Below are positions 40,702 through 51,323 of a stretch of 64,000 bases of DNA, piece by piece. The first letter of the stretch is position 1. Every line of letters begins with the position of its first letter. The notes under the pieces were generated by a model that was not told the origin of the DNA, made no database searches, and saw only the letters and a list, made by a program, of their open reading frames with translations. The stretch is from Flavobacteriales bacterium (GTDB lineage: Bacteria; Bacteroidota; Bacteroidia; Flavobacteriales; BACL11), in NCBI GenBank assembly GCA_014239655.1, contig JAAZYM010000078.1, forward strand, positions 1-64,000. The letters run 5' to 3'. The position numbers were made by a program, and so were the translations under genes.

Positions 40702-41253
40702 TTGATTAACGATAAAATAATATTAGGAATAGACCCAGGAACAACAATTATGGGTTATGGATTAATCAAGGTTCAAGGAAAAGATATTGAACTAATTAAT
40801 ATGGGAGTATTACATCTCTCAAAATTAAAATCACATGAATTAAAACTGAAAAGAATCTTTGAAAGAACATTACAAATAGTAGAAGAATATAAACCAGATG
40901 AGTTTGCTGTTGAAGCTCCTTTCTATGGAAAGAATGTACAGTCCATGTTAAAATTAGGAAGAGCCCAAGGAGTTGCAATGTCAGCAGCTCTTTATAGAGA
41001 TGTCCCTATATTTGAATATAGTCCTAAAAAAATAAAAATGGCTATAACAGGTAATGGTAATTCTAGTAAAGAACAAGTTGCATCAATGCTAAAATCTCTA
41101 TTAAATATTAAAGAATTACCAAAACATCTAGATGCTACTGATGGTCTAGCAGCAGCAGTATGCCATTACTTTCAAAGAAACACTTCTTCGATTTCTAAAA
41201 ATTATTCAGGATGGAAATCATATATAACAGAAAATCCTAAAAAGATCAAATAG
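40702..41253 (+). CDS. ruvC: Crossover junction endodeoxyribonuclease RuvC (ORF track start 40675)
   Basis: ILGIDPGTTIMGYGLI; FAVEAPFYGKNVQSMLKLGRAQGV; DATDGLAAAVCHY. Confidence 0.92.
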   Translation: MINDKIILGIDPGTTIMGYGLIKVQGKDIELINMGVLHLSKLKSHELKLKRIFERTLQIVEEYKPDEFAVEAPFYGKNVQSMLKLGRAQGVAMSAALYRDVPIFEYSPKKIKMAITGNGNSSKEQVASMLKSLLNIKELPKHLDATDGLAAAVCHYFQRNTSSISKNYSGWKSYITENPKKIK

Positions 41254-41638
41254 CACTACTAATTTGATTGGCGATTTCATTCATTTCTTCATTAGACAAA
41301 GAAATTTTTGGTGAATTAAAATTTATCTCACCAACATCATCTATAGGAATTAGATGAATATGTGCATGAGGAACATCTAACCCAATAACTACTATAGAAA
41401 TCCTTTTACAACTTATTGCTTTCTTCATTGCCTTTGAAATAACTTGTGTAAATTCCCATAACTGTAAATACTCTTCTGTTGCTATATCAAAAATATAATC
41501 CACCTCTTTTTTTGGTATAACTAATGTATGGCCTCTCTTTAATGGATTAATATCAAGGAAAGCTAAAAAATTATCATTCTCATGAATTTTAAATGAAGAA
41601 ATCTCATTTCTAACAATCTTAGAAAAGATACTAGACAT
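41246..41638 (-). CDS. HIT-family protein
   Basis: FLDINPLKRGHTLVIPKKEVDY; HAHIHLIPI. Confidence 0.92.
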   Translation of the reverse strand: MSSIFSKIVRNEISSFKIHENDNFLAFLDINPLKRGHTLVIPKKEVDYIFDIATEEYLQLWEFTQVISKAMKKAISCKRISIVVIGLDVPHAHIHLIPIDDVGEINFNSPKISLSNEEMNEIANQISSAI

Positions 41639-41640
41639 CT

Positions 41641-42114
41641 TTAGAAAGTAATATTTAAAATCTCAAACTTTATTGTCCCATTAGGAATAGTAATATCAAC
41701 AATATCACCAACCTCCTTACTTATTAACCCTTTTCCAATTGGTGAACTTGCAGAGATCTTCTTTTGTGAGAAATCAGCCTCAGATTCTGATACAATAGTA
41801 TAAGTCATCTCACTTTCATTCGCTATATTTTTAATTGTAACCTTTGACAATAATGAAACTCTAGAATCATCTAATTTACTCTCATCAATAATCCTAGCAT
41901 TACTTATTTCTATCTCTAACTTAGCAATTCTAGCCTCTAGTAAACCTTGGGCTTCTTTAGCTGCATCATATTCAGCATTCTCAGATAGATCGCCTTTATC
42001 TCTAGCCTCAGCAATTTGACTTATTACATTAGGTCGGTCTATACTTTTAAGCTTATTTAGCTCATCTTTTAAATCGTTAAAACCTTGTTTAGAAAGATAG
42101 ATTATATCACCCAT
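41641..42114 (-). CDS. greA: Transcription elongation factor GreA
   Basis: ARDKGDLSENAEYDAAKEAQGLLEARI; SSPIGKGLISKEVGD. Confidence 0.95.
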   Translation of the reverse strand: MGDIIYLSKQGFNDLKDELNKLKSIDRPNVISQIAEARDKGDLSENAEYDAAKEAQGLLEARIAKLEIEISNARIIDESKLDDSRVSLLSKVTIKNIANESEMTYTIVSESEADFSQKKISASSPIGKGLISKEVGDIVDITIPNGTIKFEILNITF

Positions 42115-42157
42115 AAAAATGTAAAATAAGAAATCTGGTTAAACCTTAATTAATATC

Positions 42158-43228
42158 CTATAGATTAATACGTGCACCTATAGCATGAGATCCTTGGAAT
42201 GGATCAGTATGTCTATAAGAATAATCTAAACCAAAAGTACTTCCATTACCCATAGGTAGTTCGATAGTGAATCCAGCAGAAGGCCCTCTCAATGCAGTAG
42301 TTCTAAGTTCGTCATCATTTAAACCCTCTTCATACGTATATCCAGCACGAACCATGAAATACTCTTTATATGAATATTCTGCACCTAATCTATATTGATC
42401 TTTTTGAAATGAATTAGATGTAAATGCTCCAGCACCAGTTAATCGATGTGTATTAATATTCACGTCATATGAAAGCCCTATATTTAGTAATGCCGGAAGC
42501 TCAAATTCTGATGATCTTTGCTCTACTGTCATTTCATAATCTGGATTTAAGTAATTTCTAAACGATATACCATCACCCGCAAACGACATTCTAGGGCCAA
42601 CATTTTTTAATGAAATCCCGAATTTCAAATTGTCTTTTGCACCTGTTACATATTGGATACCAGCGTCCAAAGCAATTCCATTTGCCCCTACATTTGAAAT
42701 CTGTTCAGAAATCATCTTTACTGTCATCCCTCCATAAATACTATTTGAAAATATCTTAGCATATGAAAGAGCTATATTCATATATTTTGGAGAAAATGTC
42801 CCTATACCACCATCAGGAAGATCAACTGTTGTTATCTCAATATCTCCAAAATTCATATTCATAACTGCAAAACCTAACACACCTGATTCTCCCATTTTTT
42901 GAGAAAATCCAAATGTACTTATACTACTAACAGAATTATTTGCATCAAACATCTTACTTCCATACTGTAACCATGAAGTTTGAGCGAATATTAATTCTGT
43001 TTTTGATGTAAATGCTAGACCAGCTACGTTAGAGTAGATTCCTTCTAATCCTCTAACTCCAGCTACATTTGCTCCGCCCCATCCAGATGTTCTTGCCCAT
43101 GGATTAATCAATAATTCAGAGGCTCCAGCTTGACCTGCCCTTTGCTCATTACCAGCAAAAGTATTAATACTGTAAAAGCATAAAATAAAAACTAAAAGCA
43201 GTCTTATTAATCTGTTAATTTCTTTCAT
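42158..43228 (-). CDS. PorV/PorQ-family (T9SS-associated) outer-membrane protein
   Basis: RAGQAGASELLINPWARTSGWGGANVAGVRGLEGIYSNVAGLAF; barrel-like C-terminus. Start trimmed to MKEINRLIR. Confidence 0.75.
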   Translation of the reverse strand: MKEINRLIRLLLVFILCFYSINTFAGNEQRAGQAGASELLINPWARTSGWGGANVAGVRGLEGIYSNVAGLAFTSKTELIFAQTSWLQYGSKMFDANNSVSSISTFGFSQKMGESGVLGFAVMNMNFGDIEITTVDLPDGGIGTFSPKYMNIALSYAKIFSNSIYGGMTVKMISEQISNVGANGIALDAGIQYVTGAKDNLKFGISLKNVGPRMSFAGDGISFRNYLNPDYEMTVEQRSSEFELPALLNIGLSYDVNINTHRLTGAGAFTSNSFQKDQYRLGAEYSYKEYFMVRAGYTYEEGLNDDELRTTALRGPSAGFTIELPMGNGSTFGLDYSYRHTDPFQGSHAIGARINL

Positions 43229-43260
43229 ATTCTTAATATTTATTTTCTCTATTATCATAA

Positions 43261-46200
43261 TTAGAATGTATCTAAATCTATTGGCCTTAATGTTCCAAAC
43301 CACTTAATCACCTTCTCTCTCTTTTCACCATCTATCTCTGTAGCAACATGTATAATATAAAGACCACTAGCAATCGGAATTCCAAAGCTATTCTTTAAAT
43401 CCCAATCTATACTAGTCATAGCATCATCCTTCTTTAGCTTTCTGACCAAAGTACCATTAACGGTAAATATTGAAACTGTAGCAATAGGAGGTAAATTTGT
43501 AATCTTAATTCTATTGTCTAACTGATTCTGTTCATACTCTGAATAACCATAGTATGGATTTGGAACAACATTAATTAATTCCATAGCATCCTTAGCAACC
43601 TCAGAATCTCCTTTTGTAGCTACAAGATCGTTAGTGCTAAATTCATATATAGGGTTAAACGAATTCTCTGGATTATATAATATTACACGTGCCTTACTAC
43701 TTCCAGTAAATGAAACTGTTGTAGCTTGAAAAACATCTCCAGGAGAAAAAGTATTGCCATCATGTGTTATTGTCTTTCCGCCCCATGTAGTAGCAGAATT
43801 CTCATATGCTACAACATACGTTTCTCCAATAACTAAATCGTCATTCTTAGTATAAAAATTTAATCCACTAACTGTCTCATATTGTTTATATGGCTTACTA
43901 ACACGAAGCTTGACTGTTGCTTCATTAGTTAATAATGATCTTCCTGGTGCTAATAAAGGAACACCTACCCAGGATGAATTCTTAAACACCTTCCATTTAC
44001 CAACTCCTGTTGCATCATCCTTTAATTGATGATAAATCCATTCACATCCATCATAATTAGGACTATTATCAACATCAGAATAAGCTCCATTAACATAATC
44101 CTCTGTTCCTTTTACCCATGATTGTCCATTTATAACATAGATAAAATGCTTCCCTCCTAAAAGATAATTTCCTCCAGAAATCTCTTGTGTTTGATTACTA
44201 TAAAATGGAAATTGTTTTGTAACAATATTTGATGTTGGATTCCATTCCATATCATTACCGTTATCACTTGTTAACCATGAATCCTCGGCAAAAACAATAT
44301 TTAAACGCTCTCCAGTCTCTACATCTATAGCGTATCCAGGGAACCATCCCATCCCATTTCTACCACTTCCATCTGGCGCACCAGTTTCATCAACTGATGG
44401 GCTTTCTCTTAATCCCATTTTCAGAGCACCACCAATAGCAAGATCAGGATTTTCTTGAGCTTCTACAATAACACATCTACTCCATTTTGCTACACTATCG
44501 GTAAATACAATATTGACAGAGTTAAGATTCTCCATCCTATTCTGCGAAGTAATAGAACTATTTAGTCCAGGACCATCATTATAATAAGAAACAAAACGAT
44601 ATGGAGCCCATGTTCCTCCTGTTGTTTCAAAAGTAAGATCTCCTATACCAAAAGGCACCTCTGAGAACGTCGTAGTAATTGTTTGCTCAATTACACTCTC
44701 AAAAACACTAGCTGGATCATCAGCCTGATTGTAATCACTATACAATCCATTATTATCATCAGTATATGTCCCTGATCTTATCCAATTTAATCCCCAAAAT
44801 TTTAAAAAGCCACCCTCATCATCACGATCTGGAACTCCACTTAACCATCTATCGTTAATATTTTCATATTCAATTGATGAAGAAACTAAACCATTATTAT
44901 CAATATTTGTAGGGTCAGCACCAGGATTTAATGATTGCTTAACTTTTACATTTAATCCAAGGTCTGATATATATTGTTCAGAACCAACAGTAATTGATTG
45001 ATTTGATGATCCTAAAACTGAACCATCTGAATTATTAATTAATTCCCAGCTATTATAAGAGGAGATAGCACTCCCGCTAAATTCAGGATCAAATAATTTA
45101 AATGTATAATTTCCCTGCGGAATTTTTACTGGATCAACAACAGTAATATTTATAGGGCCATTACCAGCAACATATGTAGGATTATATACTCTATGATCAT
45201 CACTATTTAAAATCTTCTTAATACTAGCCGCTGTTAATTCTAAATTATTACCTCCATTTCCAGTACCTTCAATTCTAGTAATAGAGACCCCATCTCCATA
45301 TGAAGCGTTTAATGTAGTTCCGCCTTCATCAGGCTCTGTATAATGAGGTATTGCGCTATACACTTTTATATTCCTTCTACCTCCAATATAGGGTTGATTT
45401 CTCCCATCATATTCTGTGCTATTTACATCATATGGGTCAGCATTCTCTTCAGCTCTATTATAACCATAAGCTAACGACATAAAATAATATGTTTTATGAT
45501 TTACTAATCTAGTATTACCAAGTGCAAACTTATCATCTGTAACTTGGAAAGAATATTCTGTACCCTCATCTACAGAACCCAAAACACCATCACTTAATAC
45601 AGAAGAAACCTCTTCAATTGGGGTATATACTCCAAGTAATGGATCTAAATATTGATTTACTATTCCTGTTACTGTATCATTCACATCAGAACGAAAAACT
45701 AATCTTGCTAAATCAGGATCGTCTAAATCTGTTACAGAAACTGTGTTGTTTTTTAATTGATATACTAAATATCCCTGAAATGTATATGCTGAATCAGTAA
45801 GTAAATTTGCAGGCTTTGTTATATAAGGATCTTTTTCTCTATAACTCTCATCTATATTATTGGAAGTTGGTCCATTAGACAATGTAAAGATAAGTTCTTT
45901 GTCCAACTCTCGGACTTCTACGTCTGGAGCATCAGGACCATTTAAAATATTAAAATTATTATCAAATAATGCCTGTGCTTCTCTGTCATAAATTTTTACT
46001 AAAGCAATGGAAGCAGTTTGCCCTCCTGATTTTGCTCTTGCCCAAACTACACCAGTTGTAATCTCATTAACCGCTCCTGGTTGTAATGTAAAAGGTCCTG
46101 CTGATTGAAGAAATCTTCTGTCTGCAGGAATATTACCAGCTGTTTGTTCAGTCCACTCAGTACCAGCAAAAGCATCATCTGATGTTCCTGGGAACATAAA

Positions 46201-47469
46201 ATTACATAAATCAGTCGTTGTACCCTGACCAGAACCATGGCCATCACCACCATATGTCATAGGAACATTATCTTTCCAGATTCCTCTTAAATAGTTGTAA
46301 AAATGAGTCCCCTCTGAAGGATTACCTATTACAGTAAAGTCATTGTTATAATAAACAAACTTAGACATAATAATTTGCTCATTAAGCTCATCTATAGTTC
46401 CATCTCTATCGTTATCAATACCATCATTAGGATCTGCTAAAGGTCCTTGGAAAAAATCTACTCCAATTGCTGGGGGATTAAACCCATATCCTGCTGCTCC
46501 TTCATCCTCAGCATCCCCATTATAACAAAAACCTAAACCTAGATTAACATCACACCCTACATAATCATCCAAATAATAACCTAAATCAGGATCTACCCAT
46601 TGTCCAAAATATGTGTCATTCAGTGGTAATGTTGATCTATTAATAATTTTATAATTGTAAAAAGTCATGTCATTCACCTCATTATCAGCAGTAAAACCAA
46701 ATGCTTGAGCATGAATTTCCAAACCTAAAGGAGAAGCCTCTGTCTCACTATGAATATTTCCTTGATCATTAAAGACCCACCATAATGTTTGATCTCCATA
46801 TAATTTTGCATAATCATTTGATCCAGTAATATTATAATCTGGATAATCCCCATCATATGGATTGTAAACACCTCCATCTTGACCTGCGTCATAAAAAGGA
46901 GCTAAATTAAAATCTTGACCTAATGCAGGATTCCCATGTGCTGGCCAATTTTCAATAATATCTGGCATTACATACGTAGGGTCTAGATAGTTTGCTACAT
47001 GCTCCTCAACTTCAGTTCTGGTAATTTTAAAATGTTTATCCCAAACATTACATTGCTCAGGAGATATTGTTGCAGTTGTTGTATTTAATGGTCCCGTCCA
47101 AAAATCACTACCACCTTGTCTATATGTCATTGCTGCAACTTTTAATTGTCCTCCAGCATCTACACCTCCAATCCATAGGGCTCCGGCAAACATAGAATGC
47201 TTGTTTCCATCCTTTGGGATCTCATACCTAGCATCATCTAAATTCCACCACATATCACCTGCAGCCATGATAGTTGTTCTTACATTATTAACATCTAAAT
47301 CTGTTTTTGATATAGATGGAGAACATCCTGAAGCAATCTTTGTATAAACAACATTACCTATATTAGGATTAGGTATATTTTCTTTTGCAAAAACATTAAT
47401 ACATGCGAATGCTAATGTGAAAAGAATAATTCTCTTTGGGTTATTAATCATATATGCTATTTTTTTCAT
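43261..47469 (-). CDS. Giant secreted protein (1402 aa) with T9SS-type sorting-like C-terminal domain
   Basis: Signal peptide; C-terminal VVPNPYYGYSEYE...VSIFTVNGTLVRKLKK...WDLKNSFGIPIASGLYIIHV. Confidence 0.8.
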   Translation of the reverse strand: MKKIAYMINNPKRIILFTLAFACINVFAKENIPNPNIGNVVYTKIASGCSPSISKTDLDVNNVRTTIMAAGDMWWNLDDARYEIPKDGNKHSMFAGALWIGGVDAGGQLKVAAMTYRQGGSDFWTGPLNTTTATISPEQCNVWDKHFKITRTEVEEHVANYLDPTYVMPDIIENWPAHGNPALGQDFNLAPFYDAGQDGGVYNPYDGDYPDYNITGSNDYAKLYGDQTLWWVFNDQGNIHSETEASPLGLEIHAQAFGFTADNEVNDMTFYNYKIINRSTLPLNDTYFGQWVDPDLGYYLDDYVGCDVNLGLGFCYNGDAEDEGAAGYGFNPPAIGVDFFQGPLADPNDGIDNDRDGTIDELNEQIIMSKFVYYNNDFTVIGNPSEGTHFYNYLRGIWKDNVPMTYGGDGHGSGQGTTTDLCNFMFPGTSDDAFAGTEWTEQTAGNIPADRRFLQSAGPFTLQPGAVNEITTGVVWARAKSGGQTASIALVKIYDREAQALFDNNFNILNGPDAPDVEVRELDKELIFTLSNGPTSNNIDESYREKDPYITKPANLLTDSAYTFQGYLVYQLKNNTVSVTDLDDPDLARLVFRSDVNDTVTGIVNQYLDPLLGVYTPIEEVSSVLSDGVLGSVDEGTEYSFQVTDDKFALGNTRLVNHKTYYFMSLAYGYNRAEENADPYDVNSTEYDGRNQPYIGGRRNIKVYSAIPHYTEPDEGGTTLNASYGDGVSITRIEGTGNGGNNLELTAASIKKILNSDDHRVYNPTYVAGNGPINITVVDPVKIPQGNYTFKLFDPEFSGSAISSYNSWELINNSDGSVLGSSNQSITVGSEQYISDLGLNVKVKQSLNPGADPTNIDNNGLVSSSIEYENINDRWLSGVPDRDDEGGFLKFWGLNWIRSGTYTDDNNGLYSDYNQADDPASVFESVIEQTITTTFSEVPFGIGDLTFETTGGTWAPYRFVSYYNDGPGLNSSITSQNRMENLNSVNIVFTDSVAKWSRCVIVEAQENPDLAIGGALKMGLRESPSVDETGAPDGSGRNGMGWFPGYAIDVETGERLNIVFAEDSWLTSDNGNDMEWNPTSNIVTKQFPFYSNQTQEISGGNYLLGGKHFIYVINGQSWVKGTEDYVNGAYSDVDNSPNYDGCEWIYHQLKDDATGVGKWKVFKNSSWVGVPLLAPGRSLLTNEATVKLRVSKPYKQYETVSGLNFYTKNDDLVIGETYVVAYENSATTWGGKTITHDGNTFSPGDVFQATTVSFTGSSKARVILYNPENSFNPIYEFSTNDLVATKGDSEVAKDAMELINVVPNPYYGYSEYEQNQLDNRIKITNLPPIATVSIFTVNGTLVRKLKKDDAMTSIDWDLKNSFGIPIASGLYIIHVATEIDGEKREKVIKWFGTLRPIDLDTF

Positions 47470-47488
47470 ATTACTAATTTCTTCTTAT

Positions 47489-50400
47489 TTAAAATTGAAA
47501 ACTTAAACCAGCTCTGATCATTCTAGGTAAGCTATAATTACTAGGATTATTTACTGCTAATGAATAAAGATATCTAAATGCGTCAGGACTATTCTGTGCA
47601 TTAATAGCATTCTGAGCAGCAGAAGAAGTTAAATAACCATCATCATCTGGATTTCCAGTTGCTCTATAAACACTAATAATATTTCTTGCATCCAATAAAT
47701 TCTGAATTTGAACATACACATTTACATTAGAACTTTTCTTATCAGACCATTTAATTTCAAATTCTTTATTAATCTTAGCGCTTATTCTAAACTGCCATGG
47801 CAGACGAGATCCATTCAAACTTCCTTCTAAAGTTGATCTATCATTAATTCCAGAAGCAGCTTCTTGTGTAATATTAGATTGCTTACTATAAGGGGTTCCA
47901 GAACCAGCTGAAAGAACCATATTAGCTCCTGCATTAGCAAAAATATTCTTACCAAACCAAACAGGACCATCATAATCTTTTCCTGAGCCATAATGATAAT
48001 CAACAGAAGCAGATAATGCATGTCTTTGGTCATATGCTAATGGAATAGTTGATCTTAAATTTGGCTGACCCGTGTTAACTAAACTCTGTCCAGATGAAGC
48101 ACTAGATCCAGTTCCATCGGCAAACTGTAATGTATAATTAGCTGTCATACTAATATTATTAGTTCTTCTAAGATCAAAATTAACAGACATTCCTTTTACA
48201 GTTCCAAAATCAATATTTCCATAAGTCAGATACTGCGCTGGATAAGCCCCTAAAACATTCACAACTTGAATCATATCTCTTAATTCTTTATAGAATGCAG
48301 AAATTTTTAAAGCAGAACGTAATGATAATGTTTTAGCAAATCCCAACTCATAATCAACAGTCTTTTCAGATTTAAGATCAGGATTATTTAATAACGCACC
48401 AACTCTATCAGCCATAAATAAATAATCCACAGGCTCTAATCGATTTGATTGTGGCGGACGTTGTGTTAGAACATCATAATGAGCAAAAAATTGAGCCTCA
48501 TCAGAAATTGGAAAAGAGAAAGCTATTCTTGGCATAAAGACTGTCTCTGGCGTATAATCTTCAAATGCATTATCAACATTAACCTCTCCTTTTAATGCTG
48601 CCACTGGATCTTGAAGATACGGTTGTATCTGCCCTCCTGCAGCCTCTGCTAATAAATTAGGATCAGAAATTTGCAATCCTTCTGCATTATACCAAGTCTC
48701 ATTATCTCTATAACCAACTATTGTTGAAGGATTAGATACATCATCTACATAGACAACATAATCATCACCAATAGTTGTAGGATGACCATTTGGCGCTAAA
48801 TCCTCCCAGAATAAATCTTGACTCATAAAACCAGTGATTGGATCGATGATCGCCGCTCCTGCTGTATAGGATTGGTGTAATAGATACTTATCAGATAAAA
48901 CTTTTTGGTTTGCATCATATCTGTCAATTCTTAACCCAATATTGAAAATTAGATCTTCAATAGCAAATTTATCTTGAATATAACCAGCCGTATAGATAGG
49001 CTGAAAAGATGCAATCTCTCTAGTATAATTTCCATTTTCATCTTGTTTTTCAAAGAACTCTTTTAACGTTGGATTAGTAGTTAATTTATTACCATAGATA
49101 TCATATCCAAAATAATACGCTAAACTTGAACCACTATTAAGAAGCTCATCTTGACTAAACATTCCAACATCAAATTGATTAGGTAATAAGGAATCAATAT
49201 CAATAAATAAAGTTGAGGTAGCCTCTAAACCTAATGATGCTCTTAAACTTCTATCAAACCATGATTGCTCAGTACCAACATATAATCTATCATAGTTGAC
49301 GGTATCTTGGTAAACACCATTCATGTCATATACAGGATTTGGCTCAGCTAGATTACGCTGTAAAATATGCTTATTCGTTTGTTGCCTCATAAGACCCCAC
49401 ATTCCCATTGGGCCAATACCCCAATATGAATCATCTCTCTGTTCAAATTCAAAACCAAATGAGAATTCATGATCTTTAATATCTGCAGAACCAGAAGCTT
49501 TGAAAGTATATTGTGTGTTCTCTTGCTTAGCAGCCCCATTATACATACTACCATGATTACCATATAATGAATAAACTGAAGCTGGTAAGTCTCCATTTCT
49601 TAACCCCTGTCCTCTTAAATCAGCAGCTGTTCTAATAACACCATCATTCTCTGTCCCAACATATGAAGCAAGACCATAATCGCTAAACATCCGATAATAT
49701 GCATTTGTATAGTTAGCTAAATCAATATTTGTATACTCATTCTCATTGAATCTATATAGCGTGTCTCCCCAACCAGAATGAATCTGACCTGTATATATTA
49801 TTCCAGTAGAGGAATCAATAGCAGAACCTCCATTATAAATATTCTTATTAAAAGTATGAAACTCTCCTACATATCCATATTTAAACAAGTCAAACTGATG
49901 ATCCGCATCAACATAAGTATACTTGTTATTTGTATAGTCTCCCTGGATAGTAAAGAATGCATTCTTAATTGTTGCCGAACTATTCTCTTCATTAGACTCC
50001 TCGGAACCAAACTTCTGAGTTAATTTTCCAAAAAGACGATATGTTGTTTGAGATGACTCTCTATTATTCGCAGAAGAAAACATTGAACGCCATCCAGAAA
50101 AATCTCTACTTGTTCTACTATAAAAAACCCCTCCCAATGAAAGAAATGTAGTATTTGTAGGTTTAAAGTCTAATTTTCCAGAAACATTAAATCTCTGTTC
50201 ATTAGAATTAAGTTTTGCCTGAACATTTTCAAAATTCTCTTCAGTTAAAAAATCAGATTCGCTTAGAAAACCTGCAGCTGCGTTAGGTGCAATCCGAAAT
50301 GGATTTTCTTGAAGACCCTTAAGTACATCATCTTTCACTTTCCATCTTCCTATAGCTGATGGATCTGTATCGTCTACATTTCTATATTCTCCAGAAAGAA

Positions 50401-51220
50401 AATACCCAAGTATAGAGCTCCCTTTAGTTCCATCAGAATTTCTTTTCTTTAAGATAGGGCCGGACAAACCAAATCCTAGTAAATTATAATTATACTTATC
50501 AAATAATGAAGAAGACTCTAACTCAATACCACCAAAAAACTTATTTGATGGGCCTTTAGTAGTTACAGCAATAATACCTCCAGTTGCATCACCATATTGA
50601 GCAGGAAGTCCTCCAGTAACAACAGTAATCTGTTCTATACCAGAAGTTGGCACACCAAGTGCACCCCTTACTTTAATTCCATCTACATAATAAGCAGTTG
50701 CATTTTCTCTTGAACCACGCATATTTACCGCATCACCTTCATCTTTTTGATAGATCCCAGCTGTTGTAGAAGCCACAGAAGCTACACTTCTAGTTGGTAA
50801 AGCAACAATCTCTTCAGCTGTTTTAGTTTCACCAGATAAATTATCTTGATCTAATAACGGTTTTTTATATTCTATAATCTTAATCTCTCCTAGAGCAACC
50901 CCTTCTTGTAATTGAACATCTTGAAATGTTATCTTATTTGCTGAGATAATAACTCCCGTAATCTCAACCGTCTGATACCCAACAAATGTCGCTTTTACTG
51001 AATAGTTTCCTGGCTCAATTGGTTTGATTGTATATTTTCCGTCAAAATCAGTTGTTGTTCCTGCATACTGATCACCACCTTTCTCAATAACAACATTAGC
51101 AAAAGGAATTGGTTCTCCTGTCATTACATCATTTACAATCCCCTTAAGTGTCCCTGTTTGTGCAAAAGCGAAAGAAGCAAAAAAGACTAATGCAACTATT
51201 GAATAAATTTTTCTCAACAT
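47489..51220 (-). CDS. TonB-dependent receptor with N-terminal carboxypeptidase-regulatory-like domain
   Basis: GTLKGIVNDVMTGEPIPFANVVIEKGGDQYAGTTTDFDGKYTI; plug VVTGGLPAQYGDATGGIIAVTTKGP; aromatic C-terminus ending F. Confidence 0.9.
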   Translation of the reverse strand: MLRKIYSIVALVFFASFAFAQTGTLKGIVNDVMTGEPIPFANVVIEKGGDQYAGTTTDFDGKYTIKPIEPGNYSVKATFVGYQTVEITGVIISANKITFQDVQLQEGVALGEIKIIEYKKPLLDQDNLSGETKTAEEIVALPTRSVASVASTTAGIYQKDEGDAVNMRGSRENATAYYVDGIKVRGALGVPTSGIEQITVVTGGLPAQYGDATGGIIAVTTKGPSNKFFGGIELESSSLFDKYNYNLLGFGLSGPILKKRNSDGTKGSSILGYFLSGEYRNVDDTDPSAIGRWKVKDDVLKGLQENPFRIAPNAAAGFLSESDFLTEENFENVQAKLNSNEQRFNVSGKLDFKPTNTTFLSLGGVFYSRTSRDFSGWRSMFSSANNRESSQTTYRLFGKLTQKFGSEESNEENSSATIKNAFFTIQGDYTNNKYTYVDADHQFDLFKYGYVGEFHTFNKNIYNGGSAIDSSTGIIYTGQIHSGWGDTLYRFNENEYTNIDLANYTNAYYRMFSDYGLASYVGTENDGVIRTAADLRGQGLRNGDLPASVYSLYGNHGSMYNGAAKQENTQYTFKASGSADIKDHEFSFGFEFEQRDDSYWGIGPMGMWGLMRQQTNKHILQRNLAEPNPVYDMNGVYQDTVNYDRLYVGTEQSWFDRSLRASLGLEATSTLFIDIDSLLPNQFDVGMFSQDELLNSGSSLAYYFGYDIYGNKLTTNPTLKEFFEKQDENGNYTREIASFQPIYTAGYIQDKFAIEDLIFNIGLRIDRYDANQKVLSDKYLLHQSYTAGAAIIDPITGFMSQDLFWEDLAPNGHPTTIGDDYVVYVDDVSNPSTIVGYRDNETWYNAEGLQISDPNLLAEAAGGQIQPYLQDPVAALKGEVNVDNAFEDYTPETVFMPRIAFSFPISDEAQFFAHYDVLTQRPPQSNRLEPVDYLFMADRVGALLNNPDLKSEKTVDYELGFAKTLSLRSALKISAFYKELRDMIQVVNVLGAYPAQYLTYGNIDFGTVKGMSVNFDLRRTNNISMTANYTLQFADGTGSSASSGQSLVNTGQPNLRSTIPLAYDQRHALSASVDYHYGSGKDYDGPVWFGKNIFANAGANMVLSAGSGTPYSKQSNITQEAASGINDRSTLEGSLNGSRLPWQFRISAKINKEFEIKWSDKKSSNVNVYVQIQNLLDARNIISVYRATGNPDDDGYLTSSAAQNAINAQNSPDAFRYLYSLAVNNPSNYSLPRMIRAGLSFQF

Positions 51221-51323
51221 AGTATAATGTTTCGTTTAAGTATAATTTTAAAGTTCGTAAAGATATTAAAAAACATTAAAGATTTATTAAAAAAAACCAT
51301 TTCTTTTTCTTAAAATTGCACTC

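Noticed and set aside
43226-43303. Overlap of the PorV-like ORF (42158..43303) with the giant protein's 3' end as a possible frameshift fusion
   Set aside because: A sensible start MKEINRLIR with signal peptide exists at 43228, so the overlap is only an upstream extension of the open frame.
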